DNA of 64,000 bases from Gaetbulibacter saemankumensis DSM 17032. Lineage in GTDB: Bacteria > Bacteroidota > Bacteroidia > Flavobacteriales > Flavobacteriaceae. The stretch spans positions 186,001-250,000 of the forward strand of contig NZ_AUDV01000006.1 of the NCBI RefSeq assembly GCF_000425645.1, in the 5' to 3' direction. The first letter of the stretch is position 1. The number at the start of each line of letters is the position of its first letter. Both the position numbers and the translations under genes were made by a program. Under the pieces are notes generated by a model, which saw only the letters and a list, made by a program, of their open reading frames with translations, made no database searches and had not been told where the DNA came from. Positions 17,164 through 26,070 of this stretch are shown here, piece by piece.

Positions 17164-17751
17164 CTAATTTTTAACCTCCTTAACAACTAAATTGAAATCA
17201 ATTTCAATGTCATTATCGATTACGATAAGACCAAATAATTTTTTAGGAGCATTAAGATTAAAATCACTCAATTTTAAATCTAAATCACCTGTTATATGAA
17301 ATCCCTCGTTATTTTTAACAAGAACCGGCATATTATAAGTTTTTGTTACACCGGCAATTTCGATATCAATTTCAGCATTAACCTGATTCCCATGTAAAGA
17401 ATGAATTTCTTTTAGAATTAGGTTTACATGTGGATGCTCTGGCGTTTTTAGTATCTTTTGAAAATCGTGATTAATAGCTCTACCTCCACAATGAAAAAAG
17501 GTATTATCTAAAATCAAATCGGCCTTTTTAAACACAATTTTATCATGCGAAGTATGATACTGAATAGGTATAGATTTTTGAAGTTTTTCTGTATTGTAGA
17601 CACATTTAAATTTATTAACATTAGACGTACCAGAAACACTTAAAGTGCTTTCTGAGGAAACTAATACATTTGTTTTTTTAATGAGCACCCCCTCCTTACT
17701 AGTAAAAGCCAATGCCATTAAAGCTACAACTAAAACTACAATCTTTCTCAT
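17164..17751 (-). CDS. YceI-like periplasmic protein, cassette 1 copy A
   Basis: A 195-residue exported protein with a short signal peptide (about 1-18). The body resembles the YceI lipocalin-like fold: STLSVSGTSNVNKFKC near the start, then a beta-barrel pattern with EIDIEIAGVTKTYNMPV and a C-terminal strand DNDIEIDFNLVV. YceI proteins bind isoprenoid-like lipids in the periplasm. About half of its residues match the gene at 20106-20693 by eye. It lies behind a porin gene, separated by a strong hairpin, so it probably has lower expression than the porin. Confidence 0.72.
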   Translation of the reverse strand: MRKIVVLVVALMALAFTSKEGVLIKKTNVLVSSESTLSVSGTSNVNKFKCVYNTEKLQKSIPIQYHTSHDKIVFKKADLILDNTFFHCGGRAINHDFQKILKTPEHPHVNLILKEIHSLHGNQVNAEIDIEIAGVTKTYNMPVLVKNNEGFHITGDLDLKLSDFNLNAPKKLFGLIVIDNDIEIDFNLVVKEVKN

Positions 17752-17781
17752 ACCTTAAAGTTATAAATTCTTTTGTAGTAT

Positions 17782-17840
17782 AAAAAAAACAAGTCTTTAA
17801 GATGGGGAAATATTCTATTTCATAATCTTAAAGACTTGTT
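17782..17840 (-). terminator. strong hairpin/terminator after porin 1
   Basis: AACAAGTCTTTAAGAT (17788-17803) and ATCTTAAAGACTTGTT (17825-17840) are perfectly complementary over 16 bp with a 21-base loop. On the minus strand the stem is followed by T8. It sits between the porin and the downstream YceI-like gene and should end or reduce transcription there. Confidence 0.8.
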
Positions 17841-17849
17841 TAAGCTATA

Positions 17850-19097
17850 TTAGAAACTAATAACAGCCTCTAACATAAATCCATTAAATTCACCATCTTC
17901 TAATGCTCCCGCAAAGCCATTATCATAATCCTGATTCATATATTCAGCTTTTAAAAGAATATTATTAGTCATGAACCATCCTGCTGCAAAGTTATATCTT
18001 GAAATATCACCTTCTTCAGCATTAACTGCATTATATCGTCCACCCACATAGAAATTTTCAGTATGTCCAAATCGGTAAACTAACTCACCTGCATATTGAT
18101 CGGCATGTCTTCTGTCAACTTCAGAAAAATTTCTACCATTAGCCAATTCTACAGTTCCAAAAAACTCTAACCCTTTAAATTTCACAAATGGGTTAAACAT
18201 AAGGGCTGTTACTTTATTCCCAAATTTAGGATTGTAACGACCTGATCTAAAATCATCTCTCGAAGCATCAGCTGCTTGCATTACATGGTAGTATCTTGAA
18301 CCAGTACGGTCTGCACTATAAAGATAAGAACTTGCAACACTACCTGTAGTGTAAATAGAACCTGTTAGTCTAAATCTTAAATCTTCAGTTATTTGATCAT
18401 CATATCCTAACTTAGCTAAAAAAGAAGCGCCATTAGCATCATTTTTTACAGTAGACTGATTTAATTTACCATTGGCAAATCCAACCATACCAAATAATCC
18501 CATATCTGTGCGGTAGTACAATTCTGCTCCAACTTCTGTTGTAAACGCATCCATTATCAAGTTACCAACAAATGGATTAAACATAGCTTGCGCATTATCG
18601 GATCTTCTAAAATGAGCATCACCATAGTTGTTTTCCATATGTCCAATTTTAATGGTCGCATGCTTCATAAAATCACTTAATAAACCTTCAGAGATAAAAT
18701 CTAATTTATCAATTTGAAAATATCCACCTTTCACATATGGTTCTGGGTGGTGTCTAGATGATAAATAAGTTCTTAAATGCATTCTAACACCATCTGCTAA
18801 TGCAACATCTAAATCTAAATTTGCAGTTGCTAGGTTAAAATTCTTTGCTAGTTCTACTAACGGAACTGCTCCTGAATTATCATGATCTAAAGCTTGAAAT
18901 TGCAATGTTGAGGCTCCACCTACACGAACTTTAACACCATCAAAGGTTGAAACAGTATCTTTCGGTGCTTCAAATACATTTACTCCATGTTTATCTGGTT
19001 GCCTGTAATTATCCAAGCTTCTTTTGTTTTGTGCATAAAAATTTAAGCCTGTAAGCATCAGACCAAAAATCACAACGTTTTTAAAAATTGTTCTCAT
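17850..19097 (-). CDS. outer-membrane porin, cassette 1
   Basis: A 415-residue protein with a signal peptide ending near FYAQ (about 23). The body is built of alternating strands rich in Y/F/G (VRVGGASTLQFQAL, LRTYLSSRHHPEPYVKGGYFQIDKLDF, NFYVGGRYNAV) and ends in LEAVISF, the terminal aromatic of an outer-membrane barrel. The phrase KIGHMENNYGDAHFRRSDNAQAM is nearly identical in its paralogue at 20767-22032. I see phosphate-porin-like overall organisation but would not name a substrate. It follows the YceI gene at 19154-19738 by 56 bases and probably shares its promoter. Confidence 0.75.
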   Translation of the reverse strand: MRTIFKNVVIFGLMLTGLNFYAQNKRSLDNYRQPDKHGVNVFEAPKDTVSTFDGVKVRVGGASTLQFQALDHDNSGAVPLVELAKNFNLATANLDLDVALADGVRMHLRTYLSSRHHPEPYVKGGYFQIDKLDFISEGLLSDFMKHATIKIGHMENNYGDAHFRRSDNAQAMFNPFVGNLIMDAFTTEVGAELYYRTDMGLFGMVGFANGKLNQSTVKNDANGASFLAKLGYDDQITEDLRFRLTGSIYTTGSVASSYLYSADRTGSRYYHVMQAADASRDDFRSGRYNPKFGNKVTALMFNPFVKFKGLEFFGTVELANGRNFSEVDRRHADQYAGELVYRFGHTENFYVGGRYNAVNAEEGDISRYNFAAGWFMTNNILLKAEYMNQDYDNGFAGALEDGEFNGFMLEAVISF

Positions 19098-19153
19098 AAT
19101 TAAGTTTTTTAGAGTTTTGTTATTGTAGTTATTAATTAAAAATTTGCAATTTA

Positions 19154-19738
19154 TTATTTGAAAACGCCTGTATATTTAATTGTTAAGTCGTCTCCTGTTT
19201 TAATTGCTCCCATCATGGCAGTAGGTGGGTCTACTTTAAAGTGTGTCATTTTAATAGGATGCTCTCCGGTTAAGATTACTTTTGAATCAGTAATTTGAGC
19301 AGTAAATTCTAAATTGACTTGTTTTGTTACTCCTGAAATGGTTAAATCACCTAAAACTTTTATTTGATATTTTCCAGCTCCATTGTCTTTAACATTAACC
19401 ACCTTATTTAACTTAAAGTTTATGGTTTTATGTTGCTTGGTATTTAAGGCCTTATAAGCATTTTTATCCATTCCAGATTTACCACTTTTTAAACTTTCGG
19501 CTTCAACTTCTATAGTAAGTGCTTCTATTTGACCTGTAGATGGGTCTGAAAATTTCAATGTTCCTTTTTGAGCTTCGGCATCCATATGCCAATCGTGTAA
19601 ACTTGAAGTTCCATATATTTTAAGATCCGAATCTTGATTTGATAATGTAAAATCAGATTTTTGTGCGAATCCAAAATTAAAAACTCCTAAAAATATTATT
19701 AATAAGCCCGCAATACTAAGTTTTGTTTTCTTGTTCAT
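19154..19738 (-). CDS. YceI family protein, cassette 1 copy B
   Basis: A 194-residue protein with a signal peptide (about 1-25). It shows the classic YceI features: YGTSSLHDWHMDAE, then KSGKSGMDKNAYKALNTKQHK and DLTISGVTKQVNLEF, with PTAMMGAIKTGDDLTIKY at the C-terminus. YceI proteins have a lipocalin-like fold that holds a polyisoprenoid chain. It is the first gene of cassette 1 and has a close paralogue at 22060-22647 (roughly 70% identical by eye). The upstream promoter region contains a box shared with the paralogue. Confidence 0.9.
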   Translation of the reverse strand: MNKKTKLSIAGLLIIFLGVFNFGFAQKSDFTLSNQDSDLKIYGTSSLHDWHMDAEAQKGTLKFSDPSTGQIEALTIEVEAESLKSGKSGMDKNAYKALNTKQHKTINFKLNKVVNVKDNGAGKYQIKVLGDLTISGVTKQVNLEFTAQITDSKVILTGEHPIKMTHFKVDPPTAMMGAIKTGDDLTIKYTGVFK

Positions 19739-19763
19739 AATAAATTAAGTTAATTTATTGATA

Positions 19764-19807
19764 CAAATTTCGTTAGACTATAAAACTTAAAACATGATTT
19801 TTATCAT
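19764..19807 (-). promoter_or_regulatory. promoter and CRP/FNR-like box of cassette 1
   Basis: On the minus strand GAAATTTG (19764-19771) resembles the -7 element TAnnTTTG, with one mismatch. Its paired palindrome ATGAT-TTTT-ATCAT (19794-19807) has the TGAT-N4-ATCA form bound by CRP/FNR-family regulators. The palindrome centre is 36.5 bases upstream of the element's far edge, hence about -41 from the expected start, a class II activator position. The surrounding 18 bases AAAACATGAYTTTTATCA recur before cassette 2 at the same spacing. Confidence 0.55.
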
Positions 19808-20037
19808 ACCTAATTAAGTATTTTCCTAACAATATGAAGTTAAATAAATTTTGAAACTACTAAAGAGTGTTAAAAAATAAAACAATAACTTAACAAAAAA
19901 ACCTGAAAGTCAACAAAATCAACCACTTGAATAGTAAATCATGACTGAGTAAATATACATAAAAGATAATAAAGAACGAAATAACCTACATGAATATTCA
20001 AGTTACTGATACATTCAGAGATATTATTATAAAATAA

Positions 20038-20066
20038 AAAAGGTCCAGTTTTTTAAACTGAACCCT
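20038..20066 (-). terminator. terminator of cassette 2
   Basis: AAGGTCCAGTTT / AAACTGAACCCTT forms a stem of about 11 bp with one mismatch; on the minus strand it is followed by a T-rich run. The remainder of 19808-20037 is AT-rich, and I see no gene in it. Confidence 0.7.
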
Positions 20067-20105
20067 TGGCTTATAAATGACACCTGTTTTAACATGGTAT
20101 TTATT

Positions 20106-20693
20106 TTACCTATTTTCTCGAACCACCAACTTAAAATCTATTTCTATTTCATTATCAATTACCACCAGCCCAAATAACTTTTTTGGCGCCACGAGTTGGA
20201 AATCACTTAACTGTAACTTTAAATCCCCATTTATATGCAATTCCTTATGTTTATTTACCTGAACAGGCATACTGTAAGTATTTGTAATTCCTGCAATTTT
20301 TATATCAACTTGTGCGTTTAAGATTTCTTCATTTTCTAAAAATGATATCTCTTGCAGTATTAAACTAATTTTGGGATACTCCTTTGATTTTAACAACTTC
20401 TGGAAGTCATTGTTAATAACTCGACTGCCACAATCAAAAAACTTAGTCTCTAATACTAATGCCGTTTTATGAAATTCAATTTCATTATTTTTAACCCGAT
20501 AGTGTACTGGAATTAACTCCTGAAATTTATTAGTATCATAAACACATTTAAAGGAATTAACATTTGAATTTCCTTTTACTTGTAAAAAACTCCCTGAAGC
20601 AACTCTTACATGTGTTTTTGTTAGTTTAGCATGATCTTTATTTGTAAAAGCTAGGGATAGAAATACAATTATTAATAGTAAAACTCTTTTCAT
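20106..20693 (-). CDS. YceI-like periplasmic protein, cassette 2 copy A
   Basis: A 195-residue exported protein (signal about 1-18) and the paralogue of the gene at 17164-17751. Shared segments include SNVNSFKCVYDT, NNDFQKLLKS and APKKLFGLVVIDNEIEIDF, while signal peptide and loops differ. It contains a Cys pair (FKC and FDCGSR) in the same positions as the paralogue, a possible periplasmic disulfide. It is the last gene of cassette 2, behind a hairpin that follows the porin gene. Confidence 0.72.
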   Translation of the reverse strand: MKRVLLLIIVFLSLAFTNKDHAKLTKTHVRVASGSFLQVKGNSNVNSFKCVYDTNKFQELIPVHYRVKNNEIEFHKTALVLETKFFDCGSRVINNDFQKLLKSKEYPKISLILQEISFLENEEILNAQVDIKIAGITNTYSMPVQVNKHKELHINGDLKLQLSDFQLVAPKKLFGLVVIDNEIEIDFKLVVRENR

Positions 20694-20715
20694 TTGGTTG
20701 AGTTTTATGAAAAAG

Positions 20716-20753
20716 AAAACCAGACTCTCAACAATAATTGAAAGTCTGGTTTT
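20716..20753 (-). terminator. hairpin/terminator after porin 2
   Basis: AAAACCAGACTCTCAA pairs with TTGAAAGTCTGGTTTT over 16 positions with one mismatch. On the minus strand it continues into a T-rich run. Position relative to porin and YceI-like genes is the same as in cassette 1, but the sequence differs. Confidence 0.7.
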
Positions 20754-20766
20754 ATCTTGAGTTGTA

Positions 20767-22032
20767 TTAGAAACTAATAACAGCTTCTAACATAAATCCG
20801 TTGAATTTACCTCCATTAAGGTTTGGTGTATTAAGAAAACCATCATATTTCTGGTTTACATATTCTGCTTTCATTAAAATATTCTTGGTCATGAACCAAC
20901 CCGCACCTATCTGTCCTCTGGAAATCTTAACGTCATCACCATTCGCTTCTTCATTATTAACTACGTTGTAACGACCACCAAAATAGAAGTTTTCACTTGG
21001 TCCAAAACGATATAATAACTCACCCGCATATTGATTTGCTATTCGTCTATCAATTTCAGCAGAAGCTTTACCAGATGTTCTTTCAATGGTTCCAAAAAAT
21101 TCTAATCCGTTATATTTAAGGAAAGGGTTAATCATTACCGCAGTAATACTATTTTTAAACCCTGGATCGTATCGTCCAGATCTGAAATTATCACCACCGG
21201 CATCAACAGACTGCATAACATGATAATATCTAGCACCTGCTCTATCCCCACTATATAAGTATGCCCCAGGCACATAACCTGTATTGTAAACAGAACCTGT
21301 TAAACGCACTCTTAAATCATCGTTTAATTGTTTGTCGTAACCTAATTTTGCAATAAAAGAGGCATTACTTGGTCTGCCTTTAGAATCTACGGACTGGTTT
21401 AATTTACCATTAGTTAATCCAACCATTCCAATAAATCCATCTCTTCGGTAATAAACCTCTGCTCCAACCTCGGTTGTAAATGCATCCATTATCAGGTTTC
21501 CTACAAATGGGTTATACATACCCTGTGCATTATCGGTTCTTCTGAAGTGTGCATCACCATAGTTGTTCTCCATATGTCCTATTTTAATAGTCGCATACTT
21601 CATAATGTTATCCATAAAACCTTTTTTTATGAAATCTAATTTATCTATTTGAAGATACCCTCCCTTAACGTATGGTTCCGGGTGGTGACGAGAAGATAAA
21701 TAAGTTCTTAAATTCAAAGACACACCGTCTGCAAGCGCTACATCAATATCTAAGTTAGCCGTAGGTAAATTAAAATTTGAACCCAAATCTATTAACCCAA
21801 CATCTCCAGCATTTTGATGCCTCAACCCTTGAAATTGTAACGCAAAAGATCCTCCTATTCTAACATTAAGCCCATCAAAAGTAGATATGGTATCCTTAGG
21901 AGTTTCAAACACATTTATACCACGTTTATCCGGCTGCCTAAAATTATCAAAATCTCTTTTACTCTGAGCATAAAAGTTAAACGCCGTTAACATCAACCCA
22001 AATAGCAGTACTCTTTTTAAACTTTTTTTCAT
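20767..22032 (-). CDS. outer-membrane porin, cassette 2
   Basis: A 421-residue protein with a signal peptide ending near FYAQS (about 23) and a beta-barrel ending in LEAVISF. It is about 60% or more identical by eye to the porin at 17850-19097; for example RQPDKRGINVFETPKDTISTFDG matches RQPDKHGVNVFEAPKDTVSTFDG. Loops and a short insertion near NEEANGDDVKIS differ, so the two may admit different solutes or respond to different conditions. It lies 27 bases after its YceI gene, in an apparent operon. Confidence 0.75.
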   Translation of the reverse strand: MKKSLKRVLLFGLMLTAFNFYAQSKRDFDNFRQPDKRGINVFETPKDTISTFDGLNVRIGGSFALQFQGLRHQNAGDVGLIDLGSNFNLPTANLDIDVALADGVSLNLRTYLSSRHHPEPYVKGGYLQIDKLDFIKKGFMDNIMKYATIKIGHMENNYGDAHFRRTDNAQGMYNPFVGNLIMDAFTTEVGAEVYYRRDGFIGMVGLTNGKLNQSVDSKGRPSNASFIAKLGYDKQLNDDLRVRLTGSVYNTGYVPGAYLYSGDRAGARYYHVMQSVDAGGDNFRSGRYDPGFKNSITAVMINPFLKYNGLEFFGTIERTSGKASAEIDRRIANQYAGELLYRFGPSENFYFGGRYNVVNNEEANGDDVKISRGQIGAGWFMTKNILMKAEYVNQKYDGFLNTPNLNGGKFNGFMLEAVISF

Positions 22033-22059
22033 AATTCAATTTTTATTATTATAGCATTC

Positions 22060-22647
22060 TTATTTTTTATAAACTGTTTTAAATTTAATGGTCAAATCAT
22101 CACCTGTTTTTATAGCTCCCATCATAGCTGTTGGAGGATCTACTTTAAATTGTGTCATTTTAAACTGATACTCCCCCTCTACAATGACTTTAGAACCAGA
22201 AATTTGTGTTGTAAAATCTAAATTGATTTGTTTTGTTACACCTGCAATAGTCAAGTCTCCTAATGATTTGATTTGAAACTTGTTAGCTCCTAAATCTTTA
22301 ACATTAACCACTTTGTTTAACTTAAAATTGATGGTTTTATATTTTTTAGTATTTATTGCTTTATAGGCATTCTTATCCATTCCGGATTTACCACTCTTTA
22401 ATCCTTCTGCCTGAATTTCGATGGTAAGCCCAGAAATTTTTGATGTATTAACATCTTCAAATTTTAAACTTCCTGATTGCTGCTCTGAATCCATGTGCCA
22501 ATCATGTAAACTTGAAGTTCCATAAACCTTTAAATTGGTCTCTTGATTAGATAATGTATAATCTGTTGATTGGGCATACCCAAAATTAAGGGCACCTATA
22601 AAGAAGATTAATAATCCTGTTACTCTAATTTTTGCTATTGTTTTCAT
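22060..22647 (-). CDS. YceI family protein, cassette 2 copy B
   Basis: A 195-residue protein with a signal peptide (about 1-25) and the YceI core (YGTSSLHDWHMDSE, KSGKSGMDKNAYKAINTKKYK, PTAMMGAIKTGDDLTIKF). It is the paralogue of 19154-19738. It is first in its cassette and has the same upstream box. The same gene order in both cassettes (YceI, porin, YceI-like) shows that the unit duplicated as a block, after which the copies diverged. Confidence 0.9.
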   Translation of the reverse strand: MKTIAKIRVTGLLIFFIGALNFGYAQSTDYTLSNQETNLKVYGTSSLHDWHMDSEQQSGSLKFEDVNTSKISGLTIEIQAEGLKSGKSGMDKNAYKAINTKKYKTINFKLNKVVNVKDLGANKFQIKSLGDLTIAGVTKQINLDFTTQISGSKVIVEGEYQFKMTQFKVDPPTAMMGAIKTGDDLTIKFKTVYKK

Positions 22648-22674
22648 CTTGAAATTTATTTTCTAATTACTGTG

Positions 22675-22718
22675 CAAATTTCGACTCACAATACAGCTAA
22701 AAACATGACTTTTATCAG
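22675..22718 (-). promoter_or_regulatory. promoter and CRP/FNR-like box of cassette 2
   Basis: GAAATTTG on the minus strand (22675-22682) and ATGAC-TTTT-ATCAG (22705-22718) repeat the arrangement before cassette 1. The palindrome is less perfect (TGAC instead of TGAT) but its distance to the promoter element is identical, 36.5 bases from its centre to the far edge of the element. Confidence 0.5.
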
Positions 22719-22807
22719 TGTCAACCCGCGCTATTCTTAATTATCTGTTAATTGTGTACGAATAAAATGTTAACACCAATATGAAACTTATAACAGTTTC
22801 TATTCAT

Positions 22808-22849
22808 AAAAAAAAGCCATCGACAACACATTGTCGATGGCTTTTTTTT
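22808..22849 (-). terminator. terminator of the gal operon
   Basis: AAAAAAAGCCATCGACAA / TTGTCGATGGCTTTTTTT forms a long GC-containing stem with A and T runs on both sides. It follows the galT stop. Confidence 0.9.
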
Positions 22850-22877
22850 ATAAAAGAATAATTTACTTTAGAGGCAA

Positions 22878-23900
22878 CTAAGCTATAAGTGCTCTTAATC
22901 TATCGGCTGCTTGTTCTGCCGTGATATCTCGCTGCGGTGAACCAAACATTTCGTAGCCAACCATAAATTTCTTAACAGTTGCGCTACGCAATAATGGTGG
23001 ATAGAAACTCATGTGGAAATGCCAATGGTTATTATCTTCTCCATTAGTTGGTGCTTGATGAATTCCACTTGAATAAGGAAACGAACATTCAAACAATCTA
23101 TCATAGGCTTTGGTTATTGCCGAAATGGCATCGGCAAAATGGAAACTTTCAGTCTCGGATAACTCCGTAATATTCTTAAATGCTTTTTTAGGAGCAATCA
23201 TTGTTTCAAACGGCCAAACAGCCCAAAACGGAACCAACACGAGAAAATCGTCATTTTCATAAATAATGCGCTCCTCAGCTTCTTGTTCTTGTTTTAAATA
23301 ATCGCCTAATAAGCTGGAGCTATTTTTTTCAAAATAAGCCCGCTGTTGTTTATCTTTCTTCTCTACTTCATTAGGTAATGTAGACTGGCTCCATATTTGT
23401 CCGTGTGGATGTGGATTACTACATCCCATAACAGCTCCTTTATTTTCGAAAATCTGAACGTAATTTATTTTATCATTACTACCAAGTAAGTTATACTCAT
23501 CCTGCCAGACTTTTACCACCTTACTAATTTCTGTAGGATTCATTTCAGCTAAACTTTTCGAATGATCAGGACTAAAACAAACCACCTTACAAATACCTTG
23601 CTCACTTTCAGCAATTAATAATCCATCATTTACAGAAAATGTATTAGAATCGGATTGTAGCGCAGCAAAATCGTTCGTAAACACAAAAACATCTTTATAC
23701 TCCGGATTTATTTCGCCATTTATTCTAGTATTACCAGCACATAAATAACATGACTCATCATAAGTAGGACGCTTTTCGTTTGAAACAGCTTCATTTTGTC
23801 CTTGCCATGGTCGTTTCGCACGATGTGGCGATACGAGTATCCATTCGCCTGTTAAAATATTAAATCGTTTATGTGAATAATCCTGTAAATCTGAATTCAT
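22878..23900 (-). CDS. galT: UDP-glucose-hexose-1-phosphate uridylyltransferase
   Basis: A 340-residue cytoplasmic enzyme of the Leloir pathway that swaps UMP between UDP-glucose and galactose-1-phosphate. The active-site motif HPH is at residues 164-166 (CSNPHPHGQIWS), the same numbers as in E. coli GalT, with His-166 as the uridylylated nucleophile. A zinc site is indicated by C51 and C54 (CYLCAGN). GalT-typical end HWHFHMSFYPPLLRS is present. It is the last gene of galM-galK-galT, 24 bases after galK. The length is normal. Confidence 0.96.
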   Translation of the reverse strand: MNSDLQDYSHKRFNILTGEWILVSPHRAKRPWQGQNEAVSNEKRPTYDESCYLCAGNTRINGEINPEYKDVFVFTNDFAALQSDSNTFSVNDGLLIAESEQGICKVVCFSPDHSKSLAEMNPTEISKVVKVWQDEYNLLGSNDKINYVQIFENKGAVMGCSNPHPHGQIWSQSTLPNEVEKKDKQQRAYFEKNSSSLLGDYLKQEQEAEERIIYENDDFLVLVPFWAVWPFETMIAPKKAFKNITELSETESFHFADAISAITKAYDRLFECSFPYSSGIHQAPTNGEDNNHWHFHMSFYPPLLRSATVKKFMVGYEMFGSPQRDITAEQAADRLRALIA

Positions 23901-23924
23901 TGTAATAGGTATTGTAGTTGATTA

Positions 23925-25070
23925 TTATATTATATGTGTTCCGTCTGATAATTCTATAAAATACACCGAACACGCTTTATTGAATTTTTCTTGGTAAGCT
24001 TTTGAAGCAGCTTCACTAAAAGCTTCAATTTCATCTTTAGCTACCAAATTAATAGTACAGCCACCAAAGCCACCTCCCATCATTCTGGCACCTAAAACTT
24101 TGTTATTTAATTTAGCTTGCTCTACAAGAAAATCTAGTTCTTCACAGCTCACTTTATATTGGTGTTGCAAACCTGCATGCGACTGATAAATTAATTGACC
24201 AAGGCGTTCTAAATCTCCCGCCTCCATAGCTTTTGAAGCTTCAACGGCACGATTATTTTCCTGGATTACAAAAAGTGCTTTCTGATAATTAACTGGACTT
24301 ACTTGATCTTTTATAGTTTCTAAATCAGATTCTGTAGCATCACGTAAAGCCTTTATTCCAAGTAATTCGGCAATATTTTCACAAACCGAACGACGGTCGT
24401 TGTAGGCACTATCTGACAAGCTATGCTTTACATTTGTATTGATTAACATTAACTGATGATCTTTGAAATCAATCTCATAAGGTTTAGACTCAACGGTTCT
24501 ACAATCTAATAACAAGGCATGGTTTTCGATACCAAACATACTGGCGTACTGATCCATTATACCACATTTTACCCCAACATAATTATGTTCTGCCTTTTGT
24601 GAAATAATAATCATTTCATTTTTTGTTAATCCTAAATCGAATAATTCATTTAATCCGTAAACCACACTATTTTCTAATGCTGCAGATGAAGACATACCTG
24701 CTCCTCCTGGAATATCACCTCCAAAAGCAATATTGAAGTTTCCTAATTTTTTACTTCTGTTTTGAATTTCGGCAATTACTCCAAACACATAATTTTCCCA
24801 TCGCCCTTCGGCAGATGGTTTTATTTTGTCTAAAGAAAATGTAATCTTCTCGTCTTTATTTACCGCGTATGCCACACTAGAATCAGCATCGGTCTTTTGT
24901 ATGGCCGCTACGATACCTTTATCAACGGCAGCTGGAAATACAAATCCGTCATTATAATCGGTATGTTCACCAATAATATTAATTCTACCTGGAGAAAAAA
25001 TTAATAAGGGGTCTGTTTTAAAAGCTTCTTTAAAACATGTTTCAATTTCATTAATCAATACTGTATTCAT
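23925..25070 (-). CDS. galK: galactokinase
   Basis: A 381-residue GHMP kinase that phosphorylates alpha-D-galactose at C1. It has the galactokinase signature GRINIIGEHTDYNDG (28-42), the GHMP ATP loop GGDIPGGAGMSSSAAL (117-132) and the C-terminal GHMP motif MMGGGFGGCTI. The Asp in KCGIMDQYASMFG is the expected catalytic base. It lies between galM (five-base gap) and galT, so translation is probably coupled. Confidence 0.96.
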   Translation of the reverse strand: MNTVLINEIETCFKEAFKTDPLLIFSPGRINIIGEHTDYNDGFVFPAAVDKGIVAAIQKTDADSSVAYAVNKDEKITFSLDKIKPSAEGRWENYVFGVIAEIQNRSKKLGNFNIAFGGDIPGGAGMSSSAALENSVVYGLNELFDLGLTKNEMIIISQKAEHNYVGVKCGIMDQYASMFGIENHALLLDCRTVESKPYEIDFKDHQLMLINTNVKHSLSDSAYNDRRSVCENIAELLGIKALRDATESDLETIKDQVSPVNYQKALFVIQENNRAVEASKAMEAGDLERLGQLIYQSHAGLQHQYKVSCEELDFLVEQAKLNNKVLGARMMGGGFGGCTINLVAKDEIEAFSEAASKAYQEKFNKACSVYFIELSDGTHII

Positions 25071-25075
25071 CTTGT

Positions 25076-25981
25076 TTAGTTTACTTTTTTAGATTTTAGT
25101 TCAAGGGTCCAGTTTATTTCATACGCCTCATTCGGACCTAAAGTTTTTAGTCCCATACCATTATTAAAACTATCGGAAACACCCGTCGTTGGCTCAATGG
25201 CAATAGTATTTGCATGAGGCGGCGTATACATTTGTAGAAAATTTTCTTCGTCGGAAGATTTTAAATCGAAACTATATGCCGGTGTATTAAACGTAATTGT
25301 ATCGGACTTTAGAGGAAAACAATCATCCAGACTTTTATCTTTCACTTCGAAAGCTCCGTTATTCTCAATAGTTTTAACTCCGATAGTTATATTCCTATCA
25401 TCGAACTCTAGAGTTTTATCTGCTTCAAAATCTACTGTACTCTCGAACAAGTTATCACTTAAAAAATAAGGATGCCAACCCAAGGTAAACGGAAAGGTTT
25501 TATCATCCTTGTTTTTAACCTTAACCTTTAAATTTAATCTGGAATTTGAAATATGATATTCTAACTCAATGGTATATTTATAAGGAAAACCTGTTGACAA
25601 CTCGGTTTCTAAATACACTAATTTCACCATTGCTGATGTTTCAGTTGCTTCCTGAGCAACTAATTGGAATGTTTTATTATACACCAAACCATGAAGTGCA
25701 TTATTTAACGCCTCTTCATTTATATTAAATTTAAATTCGTTGTCTTGAAACTTATAAGTTCCATCTTTAATACGGTTGGCAAATGGGAACAAAATGGACG
25801 ACGCATAAGTATCGCTATATTTTAATGGCTTCAGGTCTTTAATGAGATGATGACCATCTAAAATTAATTCTTGCAGGCTGGCACCCATATTTAAGAATAT
25901 TTTAGCATATACATCTGAATTTTCTATTTCAAGAACTTCTAAATTAGAATTAGAATCCAGGATTTGTCTGATATTATACAA
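25076..25981 (-). CDS. galM: aldose 1-epimerase (mutarotase)
   Basis: A 301-residue GalM-type protein that interconverts sugar anomers ahead of galactokinase. Expected catalytic residues are visible: His in NALHGLVYNKTF, His in GWHPYFLS and Glu in AIEPTTGVSDSFNNG. No signal peptide is present. It is first in the operon. Upstream, CAAAAATA at 26071-26078 (TATTTTTG on the minus strand) fits the -7 promoter element, and a palindromic operator lies directly behind it. Confidence 0.88.
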   Translation of the reverse strand: MYNIRQILDSNSNLEVLEIENSDVYAKIFLNMGASLQELILDGHHLIKDLKPLKYSDTYASSILFPFANRIKDGTYKFQDNEFKFNINEEALNNALHGLVYNKTFQLVAQEATETSAMVKLVYLETELSTGFPYKYTIELEYHISNSRLNLKVKVKNKDDKTFPFTLGWHPYFLSDNLFESTVDFEADKTLEFDDRNITIGVKTIENNGAFEVKDKSLDDCFPLKSDTITFNTPAYSFDLKSSDEENFLQMYTPPHANTIAIEPTTGVSDSFNNGMGLKTLGPNEAYEINWTLELKSKKVN

Positions 25982-26070
25982 AGTTTCCTTATTTAGTTAT
26001 TATTAATACTAATAAATTCTCTATCTAAATAATTTATCAAATTTTGTTAATAATTATTTAAACAGGTATA

